In this document: positions 1-6,231 of the stretch, one piece after another | Layout: every line of letters begins with the position of its first letter | Numbering within the stretch: the first letter of the stretch is position 1 | NCBI GenBank assembly: GCA_964425645.1 | Contig: CAYRNC010000092.1 | Coordinates: forward strand, 1 to 7,041 | Length of the DNA stretch: 7,041 nt | Direction of reading: 5' to 3' | DNA from: CAYRNC01 sp964425645 | Lineage (GTDB): Bacteria > Bacillota > Clostridia > Peptostreptococcales > Anaerovoracaceae | Made by a program: the position numbers and the translations under genes | The notes under the pieces: generated by a model | What the model was told of the DNA's origin: nothing | Databases searched by the model: none | The model's input: only the letters and a program-made list of their open reading frames with translations

Positions 1-36
1 CAATAGATGGTCTCAAAGACAGATAAGACGTGAAAG

Positions 37-57
37 CTCCTTCTCATAATGAAGGAG
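37..57 (-). terminator. Hairpin spanning the pyrE stop codon, possible weak terminator
   Basis: CTCCTTC (57-51) and GAAGGAG (43-37) form a perfect 7-bp stem with loop ATTATGA, which contains the pyrE TGA (46-44). Only CTTT follows, then CACGTC, so the U-tract is poor. It could be a weak or Rho-assisted terminator, an mRNA 3'-end stabiliser or a processing site. The remaining 36 bases to the window edge hold nothing I can identify. Confidence 0.4.
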
Positions 58-733
58 TTTTCGACCGATGGACGCCGTACAATGAAAGATAAGCCTTCAT
101 TTGCTCTATTATGCTTTGATCTGTACCCTTTTCCCAAAGTGCATCGATAATATCCTTTATATTAACTATAGGGAATGTGGGGATATTAAATTCCTCATTT
201 ATCTCCTCTATCGCAGTAATGCTGCCCTTTCCCTTTTCCATGCGGTCAACTGAGATTACGAGAGCTTCAATTTTTACATCTGCTGCTGCTTTCAAAATGG
301 GCATGCACTCTTTTATTGCGGTTCCGGCCGTTATTACATCCTCAATTATGATGATGCGATCTCCATCCTTTGGTTCATAACCGACAAGGGAGCCACCCTC
401 TCCGTGATCCTTTGTCTCCTTTCTGTTAAAGAAAAAGCCCACATCCATGTTATAGGATCGGAAAAGAGACATGGCAGCTGATACGGCCAGGGGAATCCCC
501 TTATAGGCAGGGCCGAATAAAGCCTTTATACCCGGATGAATCCTGCCGATTTTTATATTTTCCGCAATGCAATCTGCATAGAAGCCACCCAGCTTTTCCA
601 TCTGGCTTCCTGTCCTGTAATTGCCGGTATTGATAAAATAGGGGGTCTTCCTTCCGCTTTTCGTAACAAAATCCCCAAAGGTCAAAACCTCTGCATCAAT
701 CATTAAATCTATAAATTCTCTTTTATAGCCCAT
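44..733 (-). CDS. pyrE: Orotate phosphoribosyltransferase
   Basis: Cytoplasmic enzyme that joins orotate to PRPP to give OMP, the fifth step of UMP synthesis. The 229-residue protein shows the PRPP-binding signature IIIIEDVITAGTAI at about residues 127-140, with acidic pair E131-D132. The mobile catalytic loop lies near residues 103-114 (NRKETKDHGEGG), and a substrate-side segment TKSGRKTPYFINTG near 24-37. I chose the ATG at 733 rather than the longer frame from 790. It has an AGGAG 5 nt upstream, and homologues start a few residues before the YKREF-like segment. The extra 19 residues would be read within the 3' end of pyrD. Its ATG shares one base with the pyrD stop (TAATG), so translation is probably coupled. 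It is the last gene of the operon seen here, and its stop codon lies in a hairpin loop. Family assignment is secure. Confidence 0.96.
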   Translation of the reverse strand: MGYKREFIDLMIDAEVLTFGDFVTKSGRKTPYFINTGNYRTGSQMEKLGGFYADCIAENIKIGRIHPGIKALFGPAYKGIPLAVSAAMSLFRSYNMDVGFFFNRKETKDHGEGGSLVGYEPKDGDRIIIIEDVITAGTAIKECMPILKAAADVKIEALVISVDRMEKGKGSITAIEEINEEFNIPTFPIVNIKDIIDALWEKGTDQSIIEQMKAYLSLYGVHRSKTPSL

Positions 734-1653
734 TACTTCTCCTGTTCCGAAAAAGATTCTTTCAATTCGCGAATGGAAATATATCCGCATTCCTTCATTA
801 AATATGCCAGTTCATTTATTATGCGAACAGGAGCACCGGGATCTATAAGTGCTGCGGTACCTACAGCCACTCCGTCGGCTCCGGCCATAAGAAATTCCAT
901 TGCATCCTCTCCTGTCATGATGCCTCCCATGCCTATCAAGGGAAGTTTAACGGCCCTTCTTACCTGATACACCATCCTTACGGCTACAGGTTTAATCGCC
1001 GGCCCGGAAAGCCCTCCCATACCTGAAGCCAGCACAGCATTTCTTTTACGGACATCTATTCGCATTCCAAGCAAGGTATTTATTAAAGAAAGAGCATCTG
1101 CCCCTGCCGCCTCGGCTGCGCGTGCAATCTCCGTGATATCCGTAACATTAGGTGTAAGCTTCACTATCAAAGGCTTTTTTGTTATTTCCCTAAGTTCATT
1201 TGTTACTTTAAAGGCCATTTTCGCATCGGTTCCGAAGCCTATGCCCCCCTCCTTTATATTAGGACAGGAGATGTTGATTTCAAGCATGTCCGCATCGGTT
1301 TCAGATAACCTTTCAACGACCCTGCAATATTCATCTGTAGTTCTGCCTGCCACATTGACGATCAGAGGACAATCGTACTGTTTAAGCAAAGGAAGATCGG
1401 CCTCGATAAAAGCCTCTGCACCCGGATTTTGAAGTCCTACGGAATTGAGCATTCCACCGTAAACCTCAGCTATGCGCGGGCTTTCGTTTCCCGACCACTC
1501 ATCTATTGAAATTCCCTTTGTAACTATGGCGCCTAACTTTCCTATGTCATAAAACTCCCGGCTGTCTCTTACGGAAAAAGTGCCCGAGGCCGTTGCGACA
1601 GGGTTTCTCCAGCTTATGCCTGCTATATTAACCGAAAGGTCAGGTTCATGCAT
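733..1653 (-). CDS. pyrD: Dihydroorotate dehydrogenase, catalytic subunit (class 1B)
   Basis: FMN-containing catalytic subunit that oxidises dihydroorotate to orotate and passes electrons to PyrK, then to NAD+. The 306-residue protein has the usual class 1B length. NISCPNIKEGG carries the catalytic base Cys130, typical of class 1 enzymes; class 2 enzymes have Ser. The TASGTFS segment near residues 21-27 and the C-terminal IGMGGIMTGEDA and GADGVAVGTA segments contact FMN phosphate in this family. I chose the ATG at 1653 because homologues start close to the LSVNIAGISWRNPV segment. The 38 extra residues of the frame from 1767 are the out-of-frame image of the PyrK iron-sulfur region. The start overlaps the pyrK stop by 8 nt (ATGCATGA), with a GGGAAG-type ribosome site 9-15 nt upstream. 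The pyrK neighbour confirms class 1B. Assignment is secure; the start is likely. Confidence 0.95.
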   Translation of the reverse strand: MHEPDLSVNIAGISWRNPVATASGTFSVRDSREFYDIGKLGAIVTKGISIDEWSGNESPRIAEVYGGMLNSVGLQNPGAEAFIEADLPLLKQYDCPLIVNVAGRTTDEYCRVVERLSETDADMLEINISCPNIKEGGIGFGTDAKMAFKVTNELREITKKPLIVKLTPNVTDITEIARAAEAAGADALSLINTLLGMRIDVRKRNAVLASGMGGLSGPAIKPVAVRMVYQVRRAVKLPLIGMGGIMTGEDAMEFLMAGADGVAVGTAALIDPGAPVRIINELAYLMKECGYISIRELKESFSEQEK

Positions 1654-2434
1654 CAAAGACCACTTCCCTTCCCCAAAATACCGGTCCGTCTTTGCACACT
1701 CTTTTGTATACTGTCTCCTCGCTTCCGGGAGTTCTGATTTTACAAACACATCCGAGACAGGCGCCATAGCCGCAGCCCATCCTTTCCTCTAAAGATATCT
1801 GCACGTCACTGTCCACAGACATACAGTGATCTTTAGCAGCTATGAGCATGGATTTCGGTCCGCAGGCAAAGTATCGGTCCGCCCTGAGATCTTTTTGCTT
1901 TATGAGATCGATTGCATTGCCGCAGAAGACCGAAGGATTCCCTTTTGAATCTTCTAAGGCTACATGTACCCGGCAAACTTCTTTCATATCATCGATTAAA
2001 AACGCATTTTCACGAAACCCTAAAACTGCCTCCGCCTTTACTCCTCGTGCACTTAAAGCACATGCTAATTCCAATAAAGGAGGAACACCCAATCCTCCGC
2101 CTATGAGCATGGCGGTCTCTTTTTCATTAATATCATCTATATCGTAGCCGTTTCCCAAAGGAGACGATATACGTAAAGACTGTCCTTTCCGCAACAGGCT
2201 TAACGCATTTGTACCTTTACCGACAATCCCATAGACTAAAAGCAGTATTTCCCCTTCATGTCGGCATATGCTCAAAGGACGGGGAAGCAACATGTCCCGG
2301 CGGGGCAGGTAGACATTTACAAACTGTCCCGGCAGGGCCCTGCTTCCGTTCTCGGAATAATCCAATTCCAAAGCATATGTGTCCTTCGCTATCTGCGTAT
2401 TTTTTAAAATCGGAGACTCCATTATATTCCCCAA
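1646..2434 (-). CDS. pyrK: Dihydroorotate dehydrogenase, electron-transfer subunit (FAD, 2Fe-2S)
   Basis: Electron-transfer subunit of the class 1B dihydroorotate dehydrogenase. It carries FAD and a [2Fe-2S] cluster and moves electrons from PyrD to NAD+. From the N-terminus it has a ferredoxin-reductase-like FAD domain with RPLSI at about 52-56, an NAD-binding segment GGGLGVPPL at 112-120, a CGP motif at 191-193, and a cluster motif with Cys221, Cys226, Cys229 (Cx4Cx2C) and Cys247 in VCKDGPVF. The start is uncertain. TTG at 2434 has a strong GGAGG 8 nt upstream, within the last pyrF codons. An in-frame ATG at 2422 has only a weaker GGGG and would give 258 instead of 262 residues. The gap after pyrF is 3 nt with the TTG start, and the 3' end overlaps pyrD by 8 nt. 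Function is secure, and the start is about even between the two. Confidence 0.94.
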   Translation of the reverse strand: MGNIMESPILKNTQIAKDTYALELDYSENGSRALPGQFVNVYLPRRDMLLPRPLSICRHEGEILLLVYGIVGKGTNALSLLRKGQSLRISSPLGNGYDIDDINEKETAMLIGGGLGVPPLLELACALSARGVKAEAVLGFRENAFLIDDMKEVCRVHVALEDSKGNPSVFCGNAIDLIKQKDLRADRYFACGPKSMLIAAKDHCMSVDSDVQISLEERMGCGYGACLGCVCKIRTPGSEETVYKRVCKDGPVFWGREVVFDA

Positions 2435-2437
2435 CGC

Positions 2438-3346
2438 TTATCCCTCCATGGCCATATTCAAATCTTCTTTCATGGCCTTGGCTGCTTTCCTGGCGGCCGT
2501 TGTAAAATGTTCATTCGTATCCTTTAAATGTGCCCCTATGATACCGCGAGAGGAATTAACTAAAACACCCAGGCCTTCCTTGTCAAAATAGCCTTTGAGA
2601 TCTTCCCCTTTCCCCCCTTGAGCACCGTATCCCGGCACAAGAAAAAAGGTTTTGGGGAGTCTTCTTCTCAGGGCTTTTCCCTGTTCAGTATGTGTGGCGG
2701 CTACGACCGCCCCCACGCGGCTGTACCCATATCTTCCGACGATATTTTGACCCCATCCGCTCACCAGATCAGCAACATGAATATAAAGGGCTTCCCCGTC
2801 AATCAGCCTGTCTTGCAGTTCTCCGCTGCCTTTGTTGCTGGTCTTAACCAAAACAAAGATCCCTTTATCCTTTTCTTTGCAGTATTTAATAAAGGGGGCT
2901 ACGCTGTCGGTACCTAGATAGGGATTTACGGTTACGGCGTCCTCATTCCAAAGATCAAAATATTCCCCATCAATTTCAATTCCCCCTATGTGTGCAGCAT
3001 AGGCTAAGGCGGTAGATGCTATATCCCCCCTCTTTATATCTCCTATGACCAAAAGTCCTTTATTTTTTGCATAGCGTGCCGTCTTCATGTACGCTTCTAT
3101 ACCATCCGAGCCATATTTTTCATACATGGCTATCTGAAGTTTAACGGCGGGCAAGATATCGTAGATATGGTCGATTATCCCTTTGTTGAATGAAAAAAAC
3201 ATTTCAGAAATTGCTTTTGGAGTTTTACCGTAAAGCATAAACATCTCATCCCTTATATCTTCAGGCATGATTTCCAATATGGGGTCCAAACCTGCACATG
3301 AGGGATTTCCTGTCTTTATTATCTTCTCAATCAGACGATCTATCAC
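2438..3346 (-). CDS. pyrF: Orotidine 5'-phosphate decarboxylase (long, type 2 form)
   Basis: Cofactor-free enzyme that decarboxylates OMP to UMP, the last step of the pathway. The 302-residue length matches the longer PyrF subfamily; the short bacterial form is about 230-245. It shows NPSCAGLDP near residues 14-22, a lysine in AVKLQ (Lys69), and the catalytic DIKRGDIAST segment with Asp103, Lys105 and Asp108. A phosphate-binding PGYGAQGG sits towards the C-terminus. The start is GTG at 3346, preceded by AAGGTGAT 5 nt away, and the MIDRLIEKI N-terminus is typical of the subfamily. It overlaps the 3' end of pyrC by 20 nt, so initiation happens inside pyrC and is probably coupled. Placing pyrF before pyrK-pyrD-pyrE means gene order does not follow reaction order. 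Assignment is secure. Confidence 0.95.
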   Translation of the reverse strand: MIDRLIEKIIKTGNPSCAGLDPILEIMPEDIRDEMFMLYGKTPKAISEMFFSFNKGIIDHIYDILPAVKLQIAMYEKYGSDGIEAYMKTARYAKNKGLLVIGDIKRGDIASTALAYAAHIGGIEIDGEYFDLWNEDAVTVNPYLGTDSVAPFIKYCKEKDKGIFVLVKTSNKGSGELQDRLIDGEALYIHVADLVSGWGQNIVGRYGYSRVGAVVAATHTEQGKALRRRLPKTFFLVPGYGAQGGKGEDLKGYFDKEGLGVLVNSSRGIIGAHLKDTNEHFTTAARKAAKAMKEDLNMAMEG

Positions 3347-4649
3347 TGTATATCACCTTCCCGTCCGCTATTGTATGCCTGACCTTACCCCAAAGCCTCA
3401 TCCCTTCAAAAGGAGTATTACGGGCTTTTGATACAAAGTCCTTCGCATCGACCCTATAATCCTTTTTTATATCGATAACGGCCAAGTCGGCCGCTTTTCC
3501 TATTTCTATAATACCGCGATCTATACCTAAAATCTTTGCAGGCACCACACTCATTCTTTCAATTAATTTCATTGGGGTCAGCAAGCCTTCCCTTACCAAA
3601 TAAGTATAGCTTGCTGCAAAGGATGTCTCAAGTCCAATTACTCCAAACGGAGCCTTATCGAGGGCCTGTTCCTTCTCCTTCGGAGGATGCGGGGCGTGAT
3701 CTGTAGCTATTGCATCGATAGTCCCGTCGTAAAGAGCCTCTTTTATTGCACGAACATCTGCTTCGCTTCTCAAAGGAGGGTTCATTTTCCGATTGCCGTT
3801 TGCAACACTTTCGTCTGTCAAAACAAAATAATGGGGAGCGGTTTCAGCAGTGACAGAAAGTCCCCACTTCTTCCCCAACCTAATAAGATCCACGCTCCCC
3901 TTTGTACTGACGTGGCATAAATGCAGCTGACATCCGGTGTTCTTCGAAAGCAGAATATCGCGGGCCATGATGATTTCTTCTCCTTCAGCCGGTATCCCAG
4001 GTATACCTAACTCTTCGGCTCGCACACCCTCATTTATAAAGCCGCTTGACAAAGAAGCCTCTTCGGCATGGGAGAACACGGGCAACCCGCATTTCTTTGC
4101 CCTTGCCATGGCCTTCATCATTAATCCTGCATCTGCCACTGATTTTCCATCTTCGCTTATAGCCGCAATTCCTCTGCCTGAAAGTGCAGCGCAACGGGTA
4201 GATTGAAGGGATGACAGCCCTTCAATATTTACAATCTCCTGCCCCTGCTGTCCCTTTGTGACAGCTGATACCACCAAAACGTTTACACCGATTCGGTTTT
4301 GTCTTGCTTTTTCATCGACATAAAGAACATCGTCTTCACCATCTATCGGCGGCAGTGTATTAGGCATGCAGCAAACCGTAGTAAACCCCCCTCTGGCGGC
4401 CGCCTTGCATCCGCTTTCGATATCCTCTTTATGCGTCTCGCCCGGTTCCCTGAAATGCACGTGCAAATCGATGAGTCCGGGTACCGTTAAATTGCCTTTT
4501 GCATCTATAATATCATAGCCTTCACTGCCTTCTGCTTCTTCGGCTCCTGATAGCCCGGTTATGATCCCATCCTCGATGAGAATGTCAAAGAGACCTTCCA
4601 GTTCATTTACGGGACTAAGTATATAGGCGTTCTTTACGCACAATCTCAT
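3327..4649 (-). CDS. pyrC: Dihydroorotase (type I)
   Basis: Zinc amidohydrolase that cyclises carbamoyl-aspartate to dihydroorotate, the third step. The 440-residue length fits type I dihydroorotase. Visible metal and substrate residues are His63 and His65 with Arg67 in DLHVHFREPGETHKEDIESG, Asp167 in SEDGKS, His194 in FSHAEE, His246 in LCHVST and Asp317 in ATDHAPH. GGFTTVCCMPNT and MNPPLR are further family signatures. I chose the ATG at 4649, where MRLCVKNAYIL begins like homologues and an AAAGGGGA site lies 8 nt upstream. The frame is open back to 4718, but those 23 residues lie within pyrI and are not family-like. The 5' end overlaps pyrI by 35 nt and the 3' end overlaps pyrF by 20 nt. 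No catalytic residue seems missing. Assignment is secure. Confidence 0.96.
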   Translation of the reverse strand: MRLCVKNAYILSPVNELEGLFDILIEDGIITGLSGAEEAEGSEGYDIIDAKGNLTVPGLIDLHVHFREPGETHKEDIESGCKAAARGGFTTVCCMPNTLPPIDGEDDVLYVDEKARQNRIGVNVLVVSAVTKGQQGQEIVNIEGLSSLQSTRCAALSGRGIAAISEDGKSVADAGLMMKAMARAKKCGLPVFSHAEEASLSSGFINEGVRAEELGIPGIPAEGEEIIMARDILLSKNTGCQLHLCHVSTKGSVDLIRLGKKWGLSVTAETAPHYFVLTDESVANGNRKMNPPLRSEADVRAIKEALYDGTIDAIATDHAPHPPKEKEQALDKAPFGVIGLETSFAASYTYLVREGLLTPMKLIERMSVVPAKILGIDRGIIEIGKAADLAVIDIKKDYRVDAKDFVSKARNTPFEGMRLWGKVRHTIADGKVIYSDRSSD

Positions 4650-5085
4650 TTTGAAAATCCCCTTTCGTACTGACAATATCATCGCAATACTCACAGCGGT
4701 ATTCCCGATTCTCCGCATCGATTAGATGAAATATGTGGGGTGCATTCCTTTCTACCGAAGTAACGCATCTGGGGTTTCTGCAGCGTATGATATCAACAAC
4801 CCTGTCCGGAATCTCCAGTTTTATCTTTTTAACCACCTTATGGTTATCTATGAAATTTACTGTCGCATCGGGATCAAGAAGACCCAGATTAGCAAGATCT
4901 ATGTCTGTCACATCTTTGATTTTGATCACATCCTTGCGCCCGTATTTGCTGCTTTCGGCATTCATAATAAAAGCGATGGTATGCTTAGAAGTATCAATAT
5001 TTAAATAAGAAAGAATTTTAGCGCCCATTCCCGCTGTTATGTGATCAATTACTATTCCTCTTTCGATACTGTTTATAACTAACAT
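4615..5085 (-). CDS. pyrI: Aspartate carbamoyltransferase regulatory chain
   Basis: Zinc-binding regulatory chain that joins PyrB trimers into the allosteric ATCase holoenzyme and binds nucleotide effectors. The 156-residue protein has the N-terminal allosteric domain with IERGIVIDHI; Asp14 aligns with the E. coli nucleotide-contact residue Asp19. In GRKDVIKI, Lys51 and Lys55 correspond to E. coli Lys56 and Lys60. The C-terminal zinc domain has all four cysteines, Cys102/Cys107 (CRNPRC) and Cys131/Cys134 (CEYC). About 22 residues follow the last cysteine, a somewhat longer tail than in E. coli PyrI, and the last 11 codons are shared out of frame with pyrC. The ATG overlaps the pyrB stop (ATGTTAG, 7 nt), with a G-rich ribosome site inside the pyrB 3' end. 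Its presence implies feedback control of PyrB by nucleotides, which I infer from conserved residues. Confidence 0.96.
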   Translation of the reverse strand: MLVINSIERGIVIDHITAGMGAKILSYLNIDTSKHTIAFIMNAESSKYGRKDVIKIKDVTDIDLANLGLLDPDATVNFIDNHKVVKKIKLEIPDRVVDIIRCRNPRCVTSVERNAPHIFHLIDAENREYRCEYCDDIVSTKGDFQNEIVRKERLYT

Positions 5086-6026
5086 GCCTGATTGATCCCC
5101 CCTTCTTCCACTCCTAAAAGCTTCATGATCAAAGCCATCCGTACGTACATGCCGTTTTTCGCCTGCTCAAAATATTTCGCTCTTTTATCCTTGTCCACTT
5201 CCACGGCGATCTCGTTCACCCTGGGCAAGGGGTGCAACACTATCATATCATCGTTTGCCATGGACAACTTCTCCATGTTCAAAATATAGGTATCTTTAAG
5301 CCGGATATAGTCCTCCTCGTTAAAAAACCTTTCCTTCTGCACTCTTGTCATGTAAAGAACATCAAGCTCTTTGATGACCTGTTCCATATGGCTTACCTCT
5401 TTATACCTTACATTATTGTTCGACAAAATTTCTTTGCGGACATATTCCGGTACCTCAAGCTCTTTTGGTGAAATAAGGGCAAACTTCATGTTGTCATATC
5501 TTGACAATGCTTTCATAAGAGAATGAACCGTTCTTCCGAACTTTAGATCGCCGCATATACCTACAGTCAGGTTATCAAATCCACCTTTAATATTTTTTAT
5601 TGTAAAAAGGTCGGTCAGCGTCTGTGTCGGATGATGGTGTCCCCCATCGCCCGCATTTATTATCGGGATATCGGAAGTCGCCGCACCTATCCTGGGTGCG
5701 CCTTCTTTAGGGTGTCTCATGACTGCAATATCTGCATAGCATGAAACAACCTTTACAGTATCGGCTATACTTTCACCCTTTGCTACCGAGCTGGATCCGG
5801 CTTCAGAAAACCCTATCACCTTACCGCCGAGCCTTAACATAGCAGCTTCAAAGCTGAATCTGGTCCTGGTGCTGGGTTCATAGAACAGGGTGGCGAGCAG
5901 CTTTCCTTCACAGGCATGGGTATATGAAGAAGGATTAAGCATAATCTTTTCGGTCAATGAGAAAATCTCTTCAAATTCAGTTTTGCTGAAATCCATAGGT
6001 TCCAGAAGACATCTCCCTTTCAGCAT
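5079..6026 (-). CDS. pyrB: Aspartate carbamoyltransferase catalytic chain
   Basis: Catalyses carbamoyl phosphate plus aspartate to carbamoyl-aspartate, the committed step of the pathway. The 315-residue protein has the carbamoyl-phosphate signature FYEPSTRTRFSFE (residues 48-60, Ser52-Arg56), the 80s loop SSSVAKGES with Lys83, and MRHP with Arg104 and His105. HHHPTQTLTDLFTI follows at 130-143, then Arg165 in KFGRTVHSL, Arg228 and Gln230 in YMTRVQ, and HPLPRVNE from His265. All expected active-site positions are present, and the following pyrI indicates the dodecameric, allosterically regulated class. The ATG at 6026 is preceded by AAAGGGGTGA 6 nt away. That site overlaps the stop codon of the leader ORF, so ribosomes finishing the leader could reinitiate here. 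It is the first structural gene of the operon and lies behind a terminator-type attenuator. Assignment is secure. Confidence 0.97.
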   Translation of the reverse strand: MLKGRCLLEPMDFSKTEFEEIFSLTEKIMLNPSSYTHACEGKLLATLFYEPSTRTRFSFEAAMLRLGGKVIGFSEAGSSSVAKGESIADTVKVVSCYADIAVMRHPKEGAPRIGAATSDIPIINAGDGGHHHPTQTLTDLFTIKNIKGGFDNLTVGICGDLKFGRTVHSLMKALSRYDNMKFALISPKELEVPEYVRKEILSNNNVRYKEVSHMEQVIKELDVLYMTRVQKERFFNEEDYIRLKDTYILNMEKLSMANDDMIVLHPLPRVNEIAVEVDKDKRAKYFEQAKNGMYVRMALIMKLLGVEEGGINQAC

Positions 6027-6032
6027 TATTGG

Positions 6033-6042
6033 TCACCCCTTT
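6033..6042 (-). promoter_or_regulatory. Ribosome binding site of pyrB, overlapping the leader stop
   Basis: AAAGGGGTGA on the minus strand lies 6 nt before the pyrB ATG and has GGTGA in common with the full anti-Shine-Dalgarno complement. Its first base is the last base of the leader TGA. Ribosomes ending the leader peptide would therefore stop on or next to this site, which may couple leader translation to pyrB initiation or briefly hide the site. Confidence 0.75.
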
Positions 6043-6164
6043 CATTTGCATAACAAAAAACCTTCCGAAAAGGGAAGGCTGTTTTTCAATATCAATGGCA
6101 GAAGAATCGGAAAAGTGCCGCCGCTGCATGCGGTAATCATAGATTTAAATTGGAAACCGATCAT
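6042..6164 (-). CDS. Putative pyr leader peptide (PyrL-like), 40 aa
   Basis: An ATG at 6164 opens a 40-codon frame ending in TGA at 6044-6042, 15 nt before the pyrB ATG. The frame runs through the terminator at 6080-6055: codons 29-39 spell SLPFSEGFLLC from the hairpin and its U-tract. The peptide is short and hydrophobic, with 7 Leu and 5 Phe, mainly because the RNA is U-rich there. The upstream purine stretch AAAGAGAGAG is only a modest ribosome site. As I recall it, the E. coli pyrBI leader peptide PyrL has 44 residues and likewise reads through its attenuator, giving a similar PLNRGAFFC-type end. My inference is that translation of this ORF close behind RNA polymerase prevents the terminator from folding, so the act of translation matters and not the peptide. 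A chance open frame remains possible, since 40 codons is short. Confidence 0.62.
   Translation of the reverse strand: MIGFQFKSMITACSGGTFPILLPLILKNSLPFSEGFLLCK
6055..6080 (-). terminator. Rho-independent terminator in the pyr leader (attenuator)
   Basis: On the minus strand, CCTTCC (6078-6073) and GGAAGG (6066-6061) form a 6-bp stem with a CTTTTC loop, extendable by a G-U and an A-U pair at the base. Six T follow directly (6060-6055). It sits between the promoter and pyrB and within the leader ORF, so it must be bypassed for pyrBICFKDE to be expressed. It also appears to be the only terminator after the upstream gene 6964-6239. Confidence 0.85.
6109..6133 (-). promoter_or_regulatory. Possible RNA polymerase pause hairpin with U-run
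   Basis: On the minus strand, CCGC (6133-6130) pairs with GCGG (6124-6121) around an ATGCA loop. A second GCGG register (6121-6118) is also available. UUUU at 6114-6111 starts 7 nt after the stem, so the 3' end of a paused transcript would fall in or just after the U-run. This resembles hairpin-stabilised pausing and would be sensitive to UTP. The 4-bp stem is short and the role is inferred from position only. Confidence 0.4.
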
Positions 6165-6202
6165 TTTCTCTCTCTTTCTGCTTAGTTATTCTCCAATTTT
6201 GT

Positions 6203-6231
6203 ATCGTATCACTTAGAGCTTTTGTTGTCAA
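6203..6231 (-). promoter_or_regulatory. Sigma-A-type promoter of the pyr operon
   Basis: On the minus strand a perfect -35 TTGACA (6231-6226) is followed after 17 nt by a -10 TACGAT (6208-6203), one base from TATAAT. The expected transcription start is near 6198-6195, in AAAATTGG, giving about 170 nt of leader before pyrB. The -35 begins 7 nt after the stop codon of the upstream gene. No operator-like dyad overlaps it, which fits control after initiation. Confidence 0.87.

Noticed and set aside
25..43. GAAGGAG after pyrE as the ribosome site of another gene
   Set aside because: No ATG, GTG or TTG occurs at suitable spacing (CTTTCACGTCTTATC follows). It is better explained as the 3' arm of a hairpin.
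734..790. N-terminal extension of pyrE up to 790
   Set aside because: It would be coded within the pyrD C-terminus, and the ATG at 733 with AGGAG gives the normal family N-terminus.
1654..1767. N-terminal extension of pyrD up to 1767
   Set aside because: These 38 residues are the shifted-frame image of the PyrK iron-sulfur region, and class 1B PyrD proteins start near the ATG at 1653.
1842..2147. Plus-strand open frame of about 100 codons
   Set aside because: It lies wholly antisense to pyrK, has no family features, and its composition follows from the opposite strand. Other plus-strand frames across the window (for example 1133-1432, 2209-2505, 2618-2917, 5890-6216) were rejected for the same reason.
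4650..4718. Longer pyrC reading frame starting at 4718
   Set aside because: The additional 23 residues lie within pyrI, do not look like dihydroorotase, and lack a good ribosome site. The ATG at 4649 has one.
6191..6194. GGAG near the transcription start as a ribosome site for another leader ORF
   Set aside because: No start codon lies 4-14 nt after it; the next ATG is 26 nt away. In-frame stops (TAA, TAA/CTAAG) follow at once.
6042..6203. PyrR-binding anti-antiterminator loop in the pyr leader
   Set aside because: I looked for the conserved CC-N-G-N-GAGG type loop segment on the minus strand and found only AGAGAGAG purine repeats without the flanking stem. The leader instead carries an ORF through the terminator.
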